From Epiperipatus broadwayi (Eukaryota > Onychophora > Udeonychophora > Euonychophora > Peripatidae), in the NCBI GenBank assembly GCA_028023455.1, contig JAQFVV010000184.1, positions 372,001 to 436,000 on the forward strand: a stretch of DNA of 64,000 nt. The letters run 5' to 3'. The notes under the pieces are model-generated. The model was given only the letters and a program-made list of their open reading frames with translations. It searched no databases and was not told where the DNA came from. The translations under genes and the position numbers were made by a program. Below, in pieces: positions 22,723-35,225 of this stretch. The number at the start of each line of letters is the position of its first letter. The stretch's first letter is position 1.

Positions 22723-25304
22723 GTAATCTAAAGCCTGCTTAAATGATAAAAATTAATGAAATAAAATGTACATATATATAATCAATTAGCAAAACAAAAA
22801 AATAGTTGTTGTTTTTTTTTGCTTTTTTTTTTTTTTTTTGAGTTATGCAAGTTATCTCTCCTCACCTAACCTCAAGCCATCCTCCATTCCCAGTAATTTT
22901 TTTAAAATTAATTATTTAAAAATATTTTCGTAAAAGGAAATGACAAAAAGTACATTCAACTGTATAACTGCAAATAATATTTTAATAAACAGTCGAGGGA
23001 ATAGACATAATTGACAACATTATTATTATTGCACTAACACGTGAGCCTATAACTAATTATGTTTGATATTTTTGAAAAATGGTCAAGCAAATACAATCTT
23101 TTACTAATTTGAAAAAAAAAAATCCTATAATTTTTTTTTAAACTCCAACTAAATTGAAAATTTAAATTTACTGAACAAAATGAACTGCTATTTTATTCAG
23201 TTAAGCATCTTAATACCAGAATTACTCTTTTATAAGGAAACTCGAAAACTGAAAGTTTTAATAATTTGCATTCATTTTTACTATCAATACAAGACTGTAT
23301 TAGACCGTTCTCGTGTTTGTAATTAGCAATTTTTTTAAAATTTAATTTACACTTATATTTTTTCAAAGTTTATACAAATATCATTATATATATAATGATT
23401 ATTTTAGTAATTGTTTGGTATTATATTTATATATTTTTCAGATTTGCAATACCTAACACCAAAACTATTTTAATTAAAATAAATAACATTATAGTTTTAG
23501 ATTTTTAGATATTTTCTGGATATATATTTTACATTAAACAAATTTGATAATGTTTTTGTAATAATTTTTTTTTAATTAGTTGCCTGTGGAAAAGCCTTTG
23601 TTTTTTTTAATTGGCTGCTTTAACAATTTTTTTTTAGATTTAATGTAAATTAAACAAAAGATTTTAATATTATATAAATAAATGTGAGAAATGTACACAG
23701 CCTGCAAGGCTGTTTTTATATTACAGTTTATTAATGGTGGAATTACTTCCTTCACATAAAATATTGTAATAAAAATGACTGATTATTAAATATAAAGAAC
23801 GGAATTACTTCTTTTGCCTAAAATGCTTATAATATAAATTATGGTTTAGTTAGGTATAGTTATTTATTTATAAAAACAAACAAAGTTTTTTTATTACTAT
23901 TCAATTGAAAATTTGACAATGTTACGGACAAATGTAGTAGTATTCTTTAAATTGATTGTGAATTTGACATGTGACAGCTTCATGGACAAACATACATTCA
24001 CATGAAAACACATGATAGTCTTACAGATAAACATACATTCACATGGATATTATATATCTAGATAATATGAGGTTAATTATAATAAATTTTATTTTAAAAT
24101 TTGTTGTGCTTAAAAGTCATTCAAAGGCAAATAAAATAAATACATTTTTATTAACAATAAAAAACAGACTTATTTATGTACAATAGTTACAAATTCTTGT
24201 TAGCTGATGTTAAACTGAAAATAAAGTTAGTAACATCTGTGTTTAGGTGTAAAAAAATTGAATTACTTGGTTATCATTATGTAACCAATTTATAATAGCT
24301 TCTGTTACCATCTTGTAATCCATTTATAGATAAGCCACTTGTTAATAATGACTCATGTTGTCAATAAAGATTTTATGCTTGTGTGAGTATATAAGTAAAC
24401 ACATGGATCATAACAAATTTATAATTAATAATAATTATTTTTCAGATTAAACAATAATTGTTGCATGTGGAATTATTGGCATTAGTTCCAATTTGTTATT
24501 AAACTCTAAAGTTTTATTAACAATAGTTAATAATTAGTTATATTACAACAAAATTACTAAATAGCATCTTTTATTTATATACTCTATAGGAGTAGCTAGC
24601 TACTGTATTACAATTCTTGGGTTAATTTTTTTTATGCAATAGTTTAAATATATCATACAATTTTTGTAGTAATAGTCAAATTTTAGATGAAATGTCAATA
24701 AAGATAAATAATAATCAGGTTTTTTCCTCCATAATATAATAAAATATTATAGAAAAATATTGAATTCTAAACATTGTTTACTAAATGAAATTTCTAAGTC
24801 TGTTTTGCTTTCACCAGACTTTTAATATCTGGAATTAAAAGTTATTAATAAAAGAAGAAGAGTAATTTTTTAAATTTGGATCAGTTAGTCATAATCTCGT
24901 TTGTTTATTATTTTTATTTTATCCATTTAATGAATAAAAACAATTTTCATAAAGAACAAAATTGCAAGATTTAGAAAAAAAAAATTAAAAATTATTAGGA
25001 CTAGAAAAAACAAAAATGCTATTTTTTAAAAAAAATTAATTACATTTGAATTTTCACTATAATTTAAAAAAAAAAAATAATACGAATGAAATTTGTTTTT
25101 TGTTTACAGCAACATTTTACAAGATCTAGCTTTACTTTTTATTTTTATAATAAAAGATCCCATGCAAAATATCTAGTGCCATACCCACTATATTTGATGC
25201 AGGCAACATAAGTTGATTATCCTTCTCTTTATTATAATATCAGACTGTTTAATTTTTATAATTGTTGTCTTAAGTGAAAAAGAAGTGAATTTTTTTTAAT
25301 TAAT
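22723..25304. other. AT-rich non-coding stretch
   Basis: No gene recognised. Poly(T) near 22821-22840; a small direct repeat ACATACATTCACATG occurs at 23990 and 24031 (period 41). The segment ends at the left target-site duplication of the RTE LINE. Confidence 0.6.
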
Positions 25305-25330
25305 TACTCAATATATCATCATCATCATTA

Positions 25331-26030
25331 TCAACCATTATCAATCCACTGCAGGATGAAGGTCTCTCCAAGTTTAATCCATCTTCTCCGATCTTTAGCT
25401 TCTCTTCTCCACATCACCCCTACACATTTTCTTATTTCATCCATCCATCTTACATGTGGTCTCCTTCTGGGTCTTTTACAATCTCTTGGAATCCAGTTTA
25501 AAATTTCAATTGTCCATCTATTATCATCTCTTCTAGCAATATGTCCAGCCCAACTCCACTTCAATCTTTTAATTTTTTCAATGAGGTCAGTAATACCTGT
25601 TTGTTCTCTTACCCATACATTGCGTTTTCGATCTCTTCTTGTTACTCCCAACATACATCTCTCCATACTTCTTTGAGTGGTCTGAAGTCTCTGTATTGAT
25701 CTTCTATTAAGTGTCCAAGTCTCAGATCCATAAGTAAGAACTGGTAAAACACATTTGTTAAAAACCTTTCTTTTCAAACACATAGGCATATTTCCTTTTA
25801 ATATCAAGTTATTTCTACCAAAAGCACTCCAACCAAGTTTAATTCTATGATTAATTTCCTCTATTATGTTTCCATCTGTATTAATAATCTGACGAAGGTA
25901 TTTGTAACTCTTAACTTCTTCTAATTCATCATAATCAATCTTTATTTTCATATTTTGAGCAAATCGATTAAACATTACTTTAGTCTTTTTAACATTTATC
26001 TTTAGTCCTACTTTCATCTGATAACTCTTG
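25331..26030 (-). pseudogene. RTE LINE: C-terminal part of the reverse transcriptase polyprotein
   Basis: Open frame after the frameshift: VGLKINVKKTKVMF (primer-grip side of the RT), SYKYLRQIINTDGN (the YLG block, G replaced by R), INHRIKLGWSAFGR, LPVLTYGSETWTL, and then the post-RT region LKWSWAGHIARRDDNRW with RRPHVRWMDEIRK. It ends in LQWIDNG and a TGA at 25331-25333, only 14 bp from the target-site duplication. It depends on the endonuclease and RT encoded upstream in the same element. Confidence 0.9.
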
Positions 26031-26749
26031 CAACATTTCCTGCAGCTCGGAAGCATTATTTGCAAAAACAACTACATCATCTGCGAAATCTAAATGACTT
26101 AAATAATCTCCATTTACTTTCACTCCTTTAGTTTCCCATTTTAATCCACAAAATACTTCTTGCAGCACTGCTGTAAAAAATTTTGGAGATATGGAGTCAC
26201 CTTGTCTTACACCTTTCTCAATGTTGACTTTCCCAGTATCATTATGTAATCTAATTGTTGCTGTTGCATTTTTATAAATATTCTTTAAAATATGACAATA
26301 TCCTGGATCTATACCTTGATGATCCAATGCTTTAATCACTGAAAAAATGTTTATAGAATCAAATGCCTTTTCATAATCTACAAATCCAAAACATAATGAC
26401 AACTCATATTCATTTGTCCTTTCTATAACTTCTCTCAATACTTGAATATGATCTACTGTACTAAAACCACTTTTAAATCCAGCTTGTTCTCTTGGTTGGT
26501 GAAAATCCAAGGTTCTCTGTAGACGAGTTGTAATTATCTTGGTAAAAATTTTATATAAAACTGATAAAAGGCTGATAGGTCTGTAATTTCTAATATCTTC
26601 TTTATCACCTTTTTTAAATATTAATATTATTACTGCATTCTTCCAATCATCTGGTACATCTTTATCATTTAGACATTTGGTATATAACTTTGCTAATATT
26701 TTTTCTGCTTCTTCACCTGCTTCTTTTAATATATCAATTATAATTCCAT
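25989..26749 (-). pseudogene. RTE LINE: reverse transcriptase core
   Basis: Continuous frame without internal stops: NDGIIIDILKEAGEEAEKIL, VPDDWKNAVIILIFKKGD, NYRPISLLSVLYKIFTKII (RT block 1), REQAGFKSGFSTVDHIQVLR (block 2), LCFGFVDYEKAFDSI (block A, catalytic D), GVRQGDSISPKFFTAVL (block B) and FADDVVVFANN near 26061-26095 (block C, catalytic DD). The frame runs out at DESRTKDKC because of a small indel just before VGLKIN. All catalytic residues are present. Confidence 0.92.
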
Positions 26750-28273
26750 CATTCTCACTTCTTCATTTAAAATTCTGGGCAATTTTCTCACTTCTTCATT
26801 TAAAATTCTGGGCAATTTGGAAGATGTAATAGATATAGGAGGTACTTGTTCTTTATTACTATATAATTCTTGATAAAAATCTTCTACCAATTTCATAATG
26901 TCATCCCTCTTTTTAGTAATAATTCCATCTTTTTTCCTTATTGCAGATATAAATTTCCTACCAATACCAAAATGTTGTTTTACATTCTTAAGACTTTTAT
27001 TTTCTTCTACAGCTTTTCTTGCTAGTTCACAGTTATACTTTCTTATATCATTTTCAACTCTTTTCCGCATCATTTTACAAAATTCGAGATATTCAATTCT
27101 TTTTAATGCATCATTCTTGCATATCTTCATATTCCTTCTTTTCTTCATAAGTTCTCTAGTCTCAGTAGAAATTTTATTAGTCAATTGCTGCTTTTTTCTA
27201 CCAGCTATCTTTGTTGCAGTTTTTAAAAGTGTATCAGTTATTTTCATATTAATTTCATTCAAATCTGAATCATGTTCAAAATCTACTAATACTTGAAACC
27301 GATTTGTAAGTTCTAATTTAAATTCATTAGAATGTTTCTGAAGATTAGGAATATCAACTGTAAATATAGTTTTTCTTAATAATTTTTGTCTCTCTAGTTT
27401 TACATTAACATGTATCTTACCCCTTACTAATCGATGATCACTTCCTGTGTTAAATTTATTAAGAACATTACAATCTTGAAATATGTATTTCCTGTTAGTC
27501 AAAATATAATCCAATTCTGCTGTACCTTCATTTGGATGCTTCCATGTCCATTTCCTTCTAACATTTTTCTCAAAAAAAGAATTCATAATATAAAGTTTTT
27601 CCTTCTCTGCAAACTCCACAAGTCTATGTCCTCTCTCATTTCTATTACCATAACCAAAATTACCTACAACACTTTCATCTTTCATTTGTTTACCAATTCT
27701 AGCATTAAAATCTCCCATAACAATTTTAAAATGTTGTTTACTCTGATCAAAAGCCTTTTGTACATCCATATAAAAATCTTCTACTACTTCATCACTGTGA
27801 GAACTTGTTGGGGCATAAACCTGAATTATCTGCATTTGATATCTGCTATTAAGTTGTATAACTAATCTTGCCACTCTGTCTGATACACCATCATTCTCCA
27901 CAATATTGTTCTTCCACTTTTTATTTATAATGAATCCTACTCCACTTGTATTTCCAATATTTGTACCTTTATAATAGAGCATATGTCCACTTTTTAAATC
28001 AATTGTCTCTTCACCTTTTCTTCTAACTTCACAAAGTCCAATAATATCCCATTTAATATAAGAGAGTTCTTCTTCTAATTCTTGCAATCTTCCTTCACTT
28101 GAAAGTGATCTGCAGTTGTAAGTACCTAAATAAAAAGTCGTCATCAAATGGCAGCCTGGGTCCGCCTCCAGGATATTCTTAGCACCCTCCGCCTTCGGCC
28201 ACCAACTGCTGCCTTGGTTGGTGACTTTACAGCCTCCTGGGATTAAGGGCCATGCTTTATTTTTGTCTGTCAA
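26738..28273 (-). pseudogene. RTE LINE: APE-type endonuclease and linker
   Basis: Long open frame of about 510 codons. The N-terminal half is an apurinic-endonuclease-like nuclease: LGTYNCRSLSS near 28097-28133 (metal site), IIGLCEVRRKGEE (catalytic E), IQVYAPTSSHSD, IVMGDFNARIGKQ, ELDYILTNRK and TGSDHRLVRG (catalytic D-H). The C-terminal half is a basic linker leading to the RT. The extreme upstream start is a TTG; the first Met is inside HLMTTFYLG. The frame ends in the duplicated LPRILNEEVR segment and a stop near 26738. Confidence 0.92.
26754..26819 (-). repeat. 33-bp in-frame tandem duplication at an RTE deletion junction
   Basis: CTCACTTCTTCATTTAAAAT plus the following 13 bases occur twice with a 33-bp period (starting 26754 and 26787). 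In protein terms LPRILNEEVR is repeated. Immediately downstream the frame switches to NDGIIID; RTE proteins normally have a short A-KKMK-GKA-G segment between these blocks, so about 15 codons seem to be lost here. Confidence 0.85.
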
Positions 28274-28563
28274 AAAATTGGAAAAACTTTTCTTTACCCA
28301 AAAATTCTTCTTCCTTTCGGCCTAAAAAAAAACAAGGGGGTTTTTTTTTACAAAAAACCAAAAAACCCCCCCCCCCCCATGCATGTTGGTGAGCAGCCCA
28401 TCCATGTTCGTATACTATATGAATAAACATATAGTAATAACAGCTGCAACGACAAGAACGTATGGAGTGGACATTAGGAATTTGCCCTGCTCGGTTCCTT
28501 TAAGGCCTCCAAGAGGAATCAAAGGGTCTCCTTTCAGTTAATAGCAAACTCCTTTCTGCAGCC
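28274..28563 (-). other. RTE LINE 5' region with homopolymer-rich insert
   Basis: Upstream (5') of the endonuclease frame up to the target-site duplication. The part 28380-28563 is less AT-rich than its surroundings and reads as a 5' untranslated region. Between 28322 and 28379 sits an odd run of A9, G5, T9, A6, A6 and C13 homopolymers. Confidence 0.7.
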
Positions 28564-28606
28564 TACTCAATATATATATTTACTTATATTTAAAACATTT
28601 CCAACA

Positions 28607-28690
28607 TAAAGCCAAATAATCCTAAAGATGCATTTTATGCTGAACCAGCATTCTTCAGTTGGTCCAGATCCCAATCTCTTACATATATCT
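28607..28690 (+). repeat. Single arm of foldback repeat family C
   Basis: GCCAAATAATCCTAAAGATG, then CATTTTATGCTGAACCAGC and CTCTTACATATATC, align with 7089-7170 in the same order. It lies just outside the right duplication of the RTE LINE. Confidence 0.6.
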
Positions 28691-30299
28691 TTATCATTTA
28701 TTCAGTATTTATAATATTACATTATTAAAATATGATTTACCTTGATTATAAGTTTTTTTTAAAAAAATATGATTTACCTAGTTTAATAAGTAATTGTTAA
28801 TAATCGTTATTATATTTATCTTAGCTAGATGATGTCAAAATTGTGACAATTGAAAGTTTTGATATTTCTAATTCAAATTATAATAATTTAAAATTTGTGT
28901 TTTTTTCCCATACAAATTAAAAATGATAGTTTAACCCTCCCCTCTCCCAATATCCGACAATAACATATAAAGCGTGTAGTAAACTTTAAGGCTTAGCTTA
29001 CTGCAAAAATTACAGATTAGTACACTTGAAGATGAAATTAATGGTTGTATTAAAAAAATCCTATTTTATATACATGTGTATGATTCTTTATTCATTCATT
29101 TATTTATACAGGTTAAATACAGCCCAAACTATATTTACACAAATGCTATTGACATTCTTAGTCTTTTTAGTTGGGTTTTTATGTAGAAGAAAATTTTCTT
29201 AACAGTTTATACATATACATTTTTATTTTACATCTAGTACAAAATATGCTAATGATAATAACAACAAATTACATTTCAACAATATACTAATTATACATAA
29301 TAAAAATATTGATTAGATCCTATCATATATTAATATATATATATATATTGTTATTCACTACGTTAGTTTCTCCCCCCCCCCGTTAATTTATTTTTTAATT
29401 TCATTTTTTATTTCACTATAATTGAATAGTGATTTCTTATTCTATTTCCATATTGATTACAAAATTTTGAAATTATGCATTTGTTTTTTTCTTAGATACA
29501 TTTCAAACTGCTTTAAATAAAGTTTTTTGAAAGTACTATCAATTTTTTTTTCTCTCCAATTATATATTCAAGAAGTTGATTATATAAAAAAATATTATTT
29601 TCCTCTACTCTTTTTTTTTCAGTAATGCTAATCTATTAATATTAAAAAAACTTGCAAAATCATAAAACATTCCATATCTCAGTAAAAAATTACATAAAGA
29701 TTTATAATAAGTAGAAAAATGTTTAAAGAAAAAAATGTCTAATTTTGTATAACATCGTTATAAAATATTCAAATTTATTAATTAGTATGTTAATATTAAT
29801 CGGAAGTCTGATGTTTATTTTTTAAAAGCAATTAATACTCATGATAAATTTTAACAGCTATTAAACAATAAAATTATTAATCTAAATTTTCAATTTCTTA
29901 TGTAATTGAGACATGGAATTTATTTGAAGTGCATTGTGGATACAAATAAGTCTAATCTTGAGTTCACAAAAAACGAAGAATCCTAGCCAGTTCTTTGATA
30001 AAAATTCTGTTATTAATAAATTGATTGTATGCCAAAAAAAAAAAAACATTTTGAATTATAAACTCATATACAATTTCTTTTGGGGCATAGATGTCATATA
30101 TCAGAAATGGGTAAATTTTAAAAGTCTAATAAATGAGAAAGATCTGATTTATCAGAATCAAATACAGGTGCTTTATATAGAACACCAAATGGCAATGCAA
30201 TTAAATCTTCCAGGATAAAGACTGCTCTATTTTGTACTGAAGTAAACTGAAAGAATCAAAATTATATATTGGTAATAATTGGAGAGACCATTTATAGTT
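28691..30299. other. AT-rich non-coding stretch
   Basis: No gene recognised. A C10 tract lies near 29373, a (TA)n run near 29332-29348. The ORF at 29934-30218 (94 codons) is the longest non-repetitive one here and has no recognisable domain. Confidence 0.55.
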
Positions 30300-30680
30300 T
30301 ATAACTGCAGTCATAGTGTATACACTACACTATAATGTTCATTAAATGAACCCACAATCAACGGTAAAGAATATTGCTACAATTAGGACTGAACTTGATA
30401 ATTATGGTTTATCATCCAGTAAATATTAAATTACAATGTCCATTAAATGAAACCATATTTATTCCAATAGTGTGTAAAGAATATTTCTGTAAGCAGTGAT
30501 ATGATAGTAATAACTGAAGTTAACAATTACTGTTTAGAGTTACAGTCATGCTTTATACACTACATTGACCATTAATTGAATCCATATGATTTAGCATTAC
30601 AGTCATACTTTATACACTATATTATCCATTAAATGAATCCATATTTAACCAATAATCTGTAAAAAAATATCATTACAACC
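30300..30680 (+). repeat. Degenerate tandem array, about four units
   Basis: A motif built from ACAGTCAT-CTTTATACACTA, then CCATTAAATGAATCCATAT and TGTAAAGAATATT, recurs with the CATTAAATGAA core near 30340, 30441, 30570 and 30628. Spacing is irregular (about 101, 129 and 58 bp), so units have been partly deleted. A weaker fifth trace (AAAATGAATCCACAAT) is near 30927. Confidence 0.7.
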
Positions 30681-30689
30681 AATAGAATC

Positions 30690-32177
30690 ATTGTTATTAT
30701 GCTTCAGTAACTAAAAAAATATACAAAATCAGTTTAAAACAGCCTAATTAATTCAAGAGGTCATTATATTTTCAAATTCAATTTGTTATTCAACTAGAAA
30801 AAGTCAGACCAATAAAAATCATTTATTTGGTATGGTGAGAATATACTAAAAATCTGTTCAACTTTTAAAACAATTTGAAAAAGTTAACTATGAATCCAGT
30901 AATAAAAAATTACTTGCAGTCCAGTAAAATGAATCCACAATTTCAGTGATTGTTTACACAATTCAAATTAGGAATTCATTTATATCAAAGTAATAATTTC
31001 AAAGGAATTTATATTTTAAATGAAGAATTTAAATTTTTAAACAAAAAGTATTCTCTATTTAAGTTTTTTATTTTTAAAATATTTTCCAAATTTAAGATAA
31101 ATTTTGAGAAGTTAAATGGAAATAAATTACATAAAGATCATGAAAAATACTAACCTTAAACAAATTCCATATTTGATCCTGTTCTGAAAATATCAATAAT
31201 CTATAAATTCATCATTAACACCTTCAAAAATTTTTAAATGAATTAGTTTTTGCTAGATTAAAAAATAATGAAGACTCAGGTTTAGATTCATATAAAAAAA
31301 AGTATTAAAAAATTAAAATAAGCTTCACTCATGACTTGTAAATAAAAAATAAGTTTTAATCATAACCATGTACAGAAAATTGCATGATTATTGCACTTAT
31401 CAGCAACACCAAAGAAAAAATAATGTTTTTTTTTTTTTAAAAACAATATATATATATATTTTAGTAAATTAGCTTGGAGATATGCAAGTTTATCGTCTTC
31501 ATCTGTCAAAAAGAAGAATTATTACTATTTTTGATAATATACATGAATCTTGAGGAAATATATTATGCCATAAAAATAGAAAATTCTGACATTCTACATT
31601 GTATTGAAAAAAAAGTCAAATGACTTTCTCTATTTACTTTAAACATCTGCATTAGAAGAAATAATTCATTGTAACTACTTTATTTCAAAGTCATCTATTG
31701 AAAGTCTGAATAATCAATGGATAAAGTTAATACTATATCTGAGTCACTAGATTAGTTTTTAATTATTGGCCTTTGCACTTACAAAGCCAGAATCCATATT
31801 TATTCTAGCCAAGCTACTAAATTGAGAATCAAAATAAAGTTATTAGAATTTCAAGATATTAGAATGAATATAAAAGAAGTAAAGATGACTATTGGTTGTG
31901 TAAGGCAAAAATCAATGTCTCTCGCATTGAAAAATGTCATTAATCAGAAATTAATTTTGTAACTGAGATGCACTACCATTTAATTATTAAAGCTTACAAC
32001 AGATAGCTTTGGTGCATAATAACAGTGAATTACAGTAATCCTAAAGCATATTTTAAAAGTAAGCAGAGACTATCATATAGTGTTTTGTTTGCTACTCATG
32101 ATAAACTGAAAACAAATATATGTACATTATTACAAATCTGATATCTGTTAGTCACTTATTTAATTATAGCAATTATG
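30690..32177. other. AT-rich non-coding stretch
   Basis: No gene or repeat family recognised apart from short homopolymers and a (TA)n run near 31448-31459. Confidence 0.55.
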
Positions 32178-32198
32178 ATAATAATAATAATAATAATT
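32178..32198. repeat. Short (AAT)n microsatellite
   Basis: About six to seven ATA/AAT units. Confidence 0.9.
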
Positions 32199-32250
32199 GT
32201 CTGATTTAGTATTTATCCTTAATTACTTAAAAAAATTATTTTTATTTGTA

Positions 32251-32322
<72 letters not shown>
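32251..32322. repeat. (AAT)24 microsatellite
   Basis: Twenty-four uninterrupted AAT units. Confidence 0.95.
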
Positions 32323-35225
32323 TTAATGTTATATGTTTATAGTTTTTATTTTTGTATTAGTAAAATTTAATAGACATAATAATTGCACAAATGTTATCAC
32401 TCTGACAACAAGATAAAGAAAATATAAAAATATTGTTATAATCCATATTAATGTCAAAGCTAACTGATGCTTCTTTTTACAGAGATGAAAGGATTGAAAT
32501 GTAACAAACAAAAATGAACCAAGAGCTGTTAATTAGTGCATCCTTTACTATATGATTTTATAAATGAGTTTACTTGGATGTAATTGTTTATGCATTTCTG
32601 ACTGCTAGAATGATATATGACCTCCCGAGCAACAACCCATTCAATCATTATGCCTTTATATATACATATGATTGCGTACATACATATTATTTTAAAGGTA
32701 CATAAATTGTTATATACATATATAATATGTATAAATGTTTTGCATAATTTTTTAAAAAGAATATGTATACATATGCAACCCGACTGTGATAAATATTAAT
32801 AATAGATACTATGACCATCCAAATGAATGGAGGAAAATAACAATTAATTCTTAATATTAATTACCCAATACTTTCTTCTTAGCCTTTAACAAAAGATTTA
32901 TATATAGATAGATAAATCCACAAACCTTCATAGCAATTTCCTTAAATCTATTAATATTAATGACGCCTGAAGTTTAATAAAGGCTTGCAAAGCTTTATCT
33001 TATTCACTTAAGGGCATGCAGCATTTTCTCATTCATCTTATCAGCTGCTGTATTAAATAAGCATAACAATTTAAAATTCAAATAGAAATATTTTTGTATA
33101 TGTAAATTTATTAAAGTGATATGGTACACAAAAACACTCTCTAATTACAAATAATCTGAAAATATAATAACTTACTTTTTTCCCCCCATTGGACAAAAGA
33201 AAAGGTTCATTCTACTACTACTATTATTATTATTATTAATCTTAGAGCTATCTAAACAGAATCATCTCTATACGTCTATATATACTCTGCAAGATATTAA
33301 AATAAATATGTTTCTTAAATCTGGAAAATTGAGATAACTTTAATGACAAATAGTGCATTTTATGTGAAGTTGTTATGCTTGACAAAAGTAAAAAATCTTT
33401 ATTTACAACCAATAGTAATACTGAAGTTTTGCATATAATAAATACCAATTTAATTTATATAGAGTAGGAAATGAAAGATAATAAAATCAATAGAATTGAG
33501 ATTTATTTAACAGTTGCATTTGATTATTGACAGTCGTTGATAAAACAATTTGATTACTATATAAATCAAATTAATAAACAGAGCAAAACTCTCCATATGA
33601 TAAATCAAATTAATATCTATGTTGGCCAATGTTAAAAATAATTTTGGTTTTGTATCCACACATAAATCAAAATGATCAGGCTAACAGAAAATTTTAATTA
33701 AAAGTTATTTTTTTAGTCAAAGTGATTGATTTAAAAATGACTGATAACACTAGTTCCAAGTTTTTATTTTACTTAAGCTTTATTGGGAAGTGAATAAAAA
33801 TAAATTACATTAATAATGTTAGAACAATTTTTATAGTGATGACAATATTTTATTAAAATTTCAGTATCTGTACAATGATCACTTCAAGACTGAGAGTTGA
33901 TAGTACAGTGAATGATTGTGTATTAATGATGTGGTGTAATAAAAAGGAATATGTACAGTAATTATCAAATACAAATTAGTACATAGTTCAACAAAAACTG
34001 AAATTCAAAGAAGCTTGTAAAGGTATATAGTGTGATTTAAAAAAAGTGCATATTTAGTGTCATCCAAGTATTTAAATGCAACTTGAGCATGACAATTCTC
34101 TTAAATTGACTAATTTGAAAAATAATCAAACTATTAGTCACCCAAAGAGTTATGTGACATTCAAACACTATATATCATTTATTAATCTTCAATTCAAAAA
34201 CTTTTAATATTTGAGACCATCATTTTAACATTTTACCAACCCTGCTTTAAGTGATTTAGAGCAATTAAAACTCAACCATGATTAACCATTTGATTATCAT
34301 AAATATTTAACTAAAATTGTATTCTTACTTTTCTCAGGTATGAATAAATCCATGAACCTATAGCTTCCTATGTTTTCCATTCACTCTACTGAAAAAACTT
34401 GCATTGAGCTATAAGAATGATACATTTATTCAGTGATTTCTTTTTATTCATGTACTATTTGGCACTAATCATATTTTTTCATTCAATTCTAAAATCTACA
34501 ATGTAAATAATGATTAAAATTAAATGATCTTAGAAGTGTGCCTAAACTGTCATTTTGTAGTCAATATTTTTACTCATTGTTTATACAGCTTTAGAGTTGG
34601 CTAGAAAATGTTATAAGTGATATAATTCTTGCAGAGTGAATAATGCATAGAGAGCAAATAAACATTTTTTTATACCTAGTTTCTTTGAAGAAGGTTTTAT
34701 GATACACTTATGGAAGAAATAAATGATTATGTAAAGTAGTGCTTGCGAATATTTTTTGCTTTAGCTTATATTTAAGAGGAGCCAATATTTACATGTATGC
34801 TTTTTCAAATCCCTATATCAATATATTTATTTTTACAGACTTTACTGTGTTAAAATATAAGAATAGACTTAAAAATGAATAAAATGTATATTTTAATTAA
34901 ATATTCAGGATTGTTTTCTTGAATGTAACTCTTTTATCATAGGAACAATGCTTAAAATAACTGTTTGCTATTCTGATCTAAATGGCATTATTCCCCATAT
35001 TACTATCATTCAATTTACAAGTGTGTCATGTCATTTAACATTATATCTTTCGATAAAGGCATTAAAGATTAATTAGATTATAGATAGCCAGATATAAACT
35101 TTAAACTCAATATAAGAGTAATATATCAATTATAAATTCTGGCATGAACATTATACTCCTGCCATTTTTTTCTATTCATGCATGGTATTTTAGTTTAAAT
35201 ATCCAAACAAACTTAAAACATATGA
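32323..35225. other. AT-rich non-coding stretch
   Basis: No gene recognised. It includes a 28-bp end fragment of MITE A at 33573-33600 and a CTA/TTA triplet run near 33211-33238. Confidence 0.55.
33573..33600 (+). repeat. Terminal fragment of MITE A
   Basis: AATAAACAGAGCAAAACTCT followed by CCATATGA corresponds to the left end of the element at 42831 (TTAAACAAGGCAAAACTCTC). Only about 25 bp remain; homology this short is suggestive. Confidence 0.4.

Larger units (their letters stand above)
25305..28575 (-). mobile_element. Near full-length RTE-clade LINE with 12-bp target-site duplication
   Basis: The element occupies 25317-28563 (about 3.25 kb) on the minus strand, flanked by the perfect duplication TACTCAATATAT at 25305-25316 and 28564-28575. 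Length, a single endonuclease plus reverse transcriptase reading frame without an ORF1, and a 3' end of short GAT repeats ((GATGAT)n seen as CATCATCATCATT at 25317-25329) are all typical of the RTE clade. The coding region is broken by one frameshift near 26010 and a rearranged junction near 26750, so this copy is probably immobile, but the perfect duplication argues that it is relatively young. Fragments of the same family lie at 2385, 8936 and 61681. Confidence 0.93.

Noticed and set aside
25356-25676. Plus-strand ORF of 106 codons
   Set aside because: Shadow of the RTE LINE coding strand; the same applies to plus-strand frames at 26898-27296 and 27434-27865.
29934-30218. Plus-strand ORF of 94 codons
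   Set aside because: No recognisable domain, composition tracks the AT-rich background, and no promoter or splice context.
30300-30680. CRISPR-like array
   Set aside because: Units are diverged and unevenly spaced, the window is eukaryotic, and there are no cas genes.
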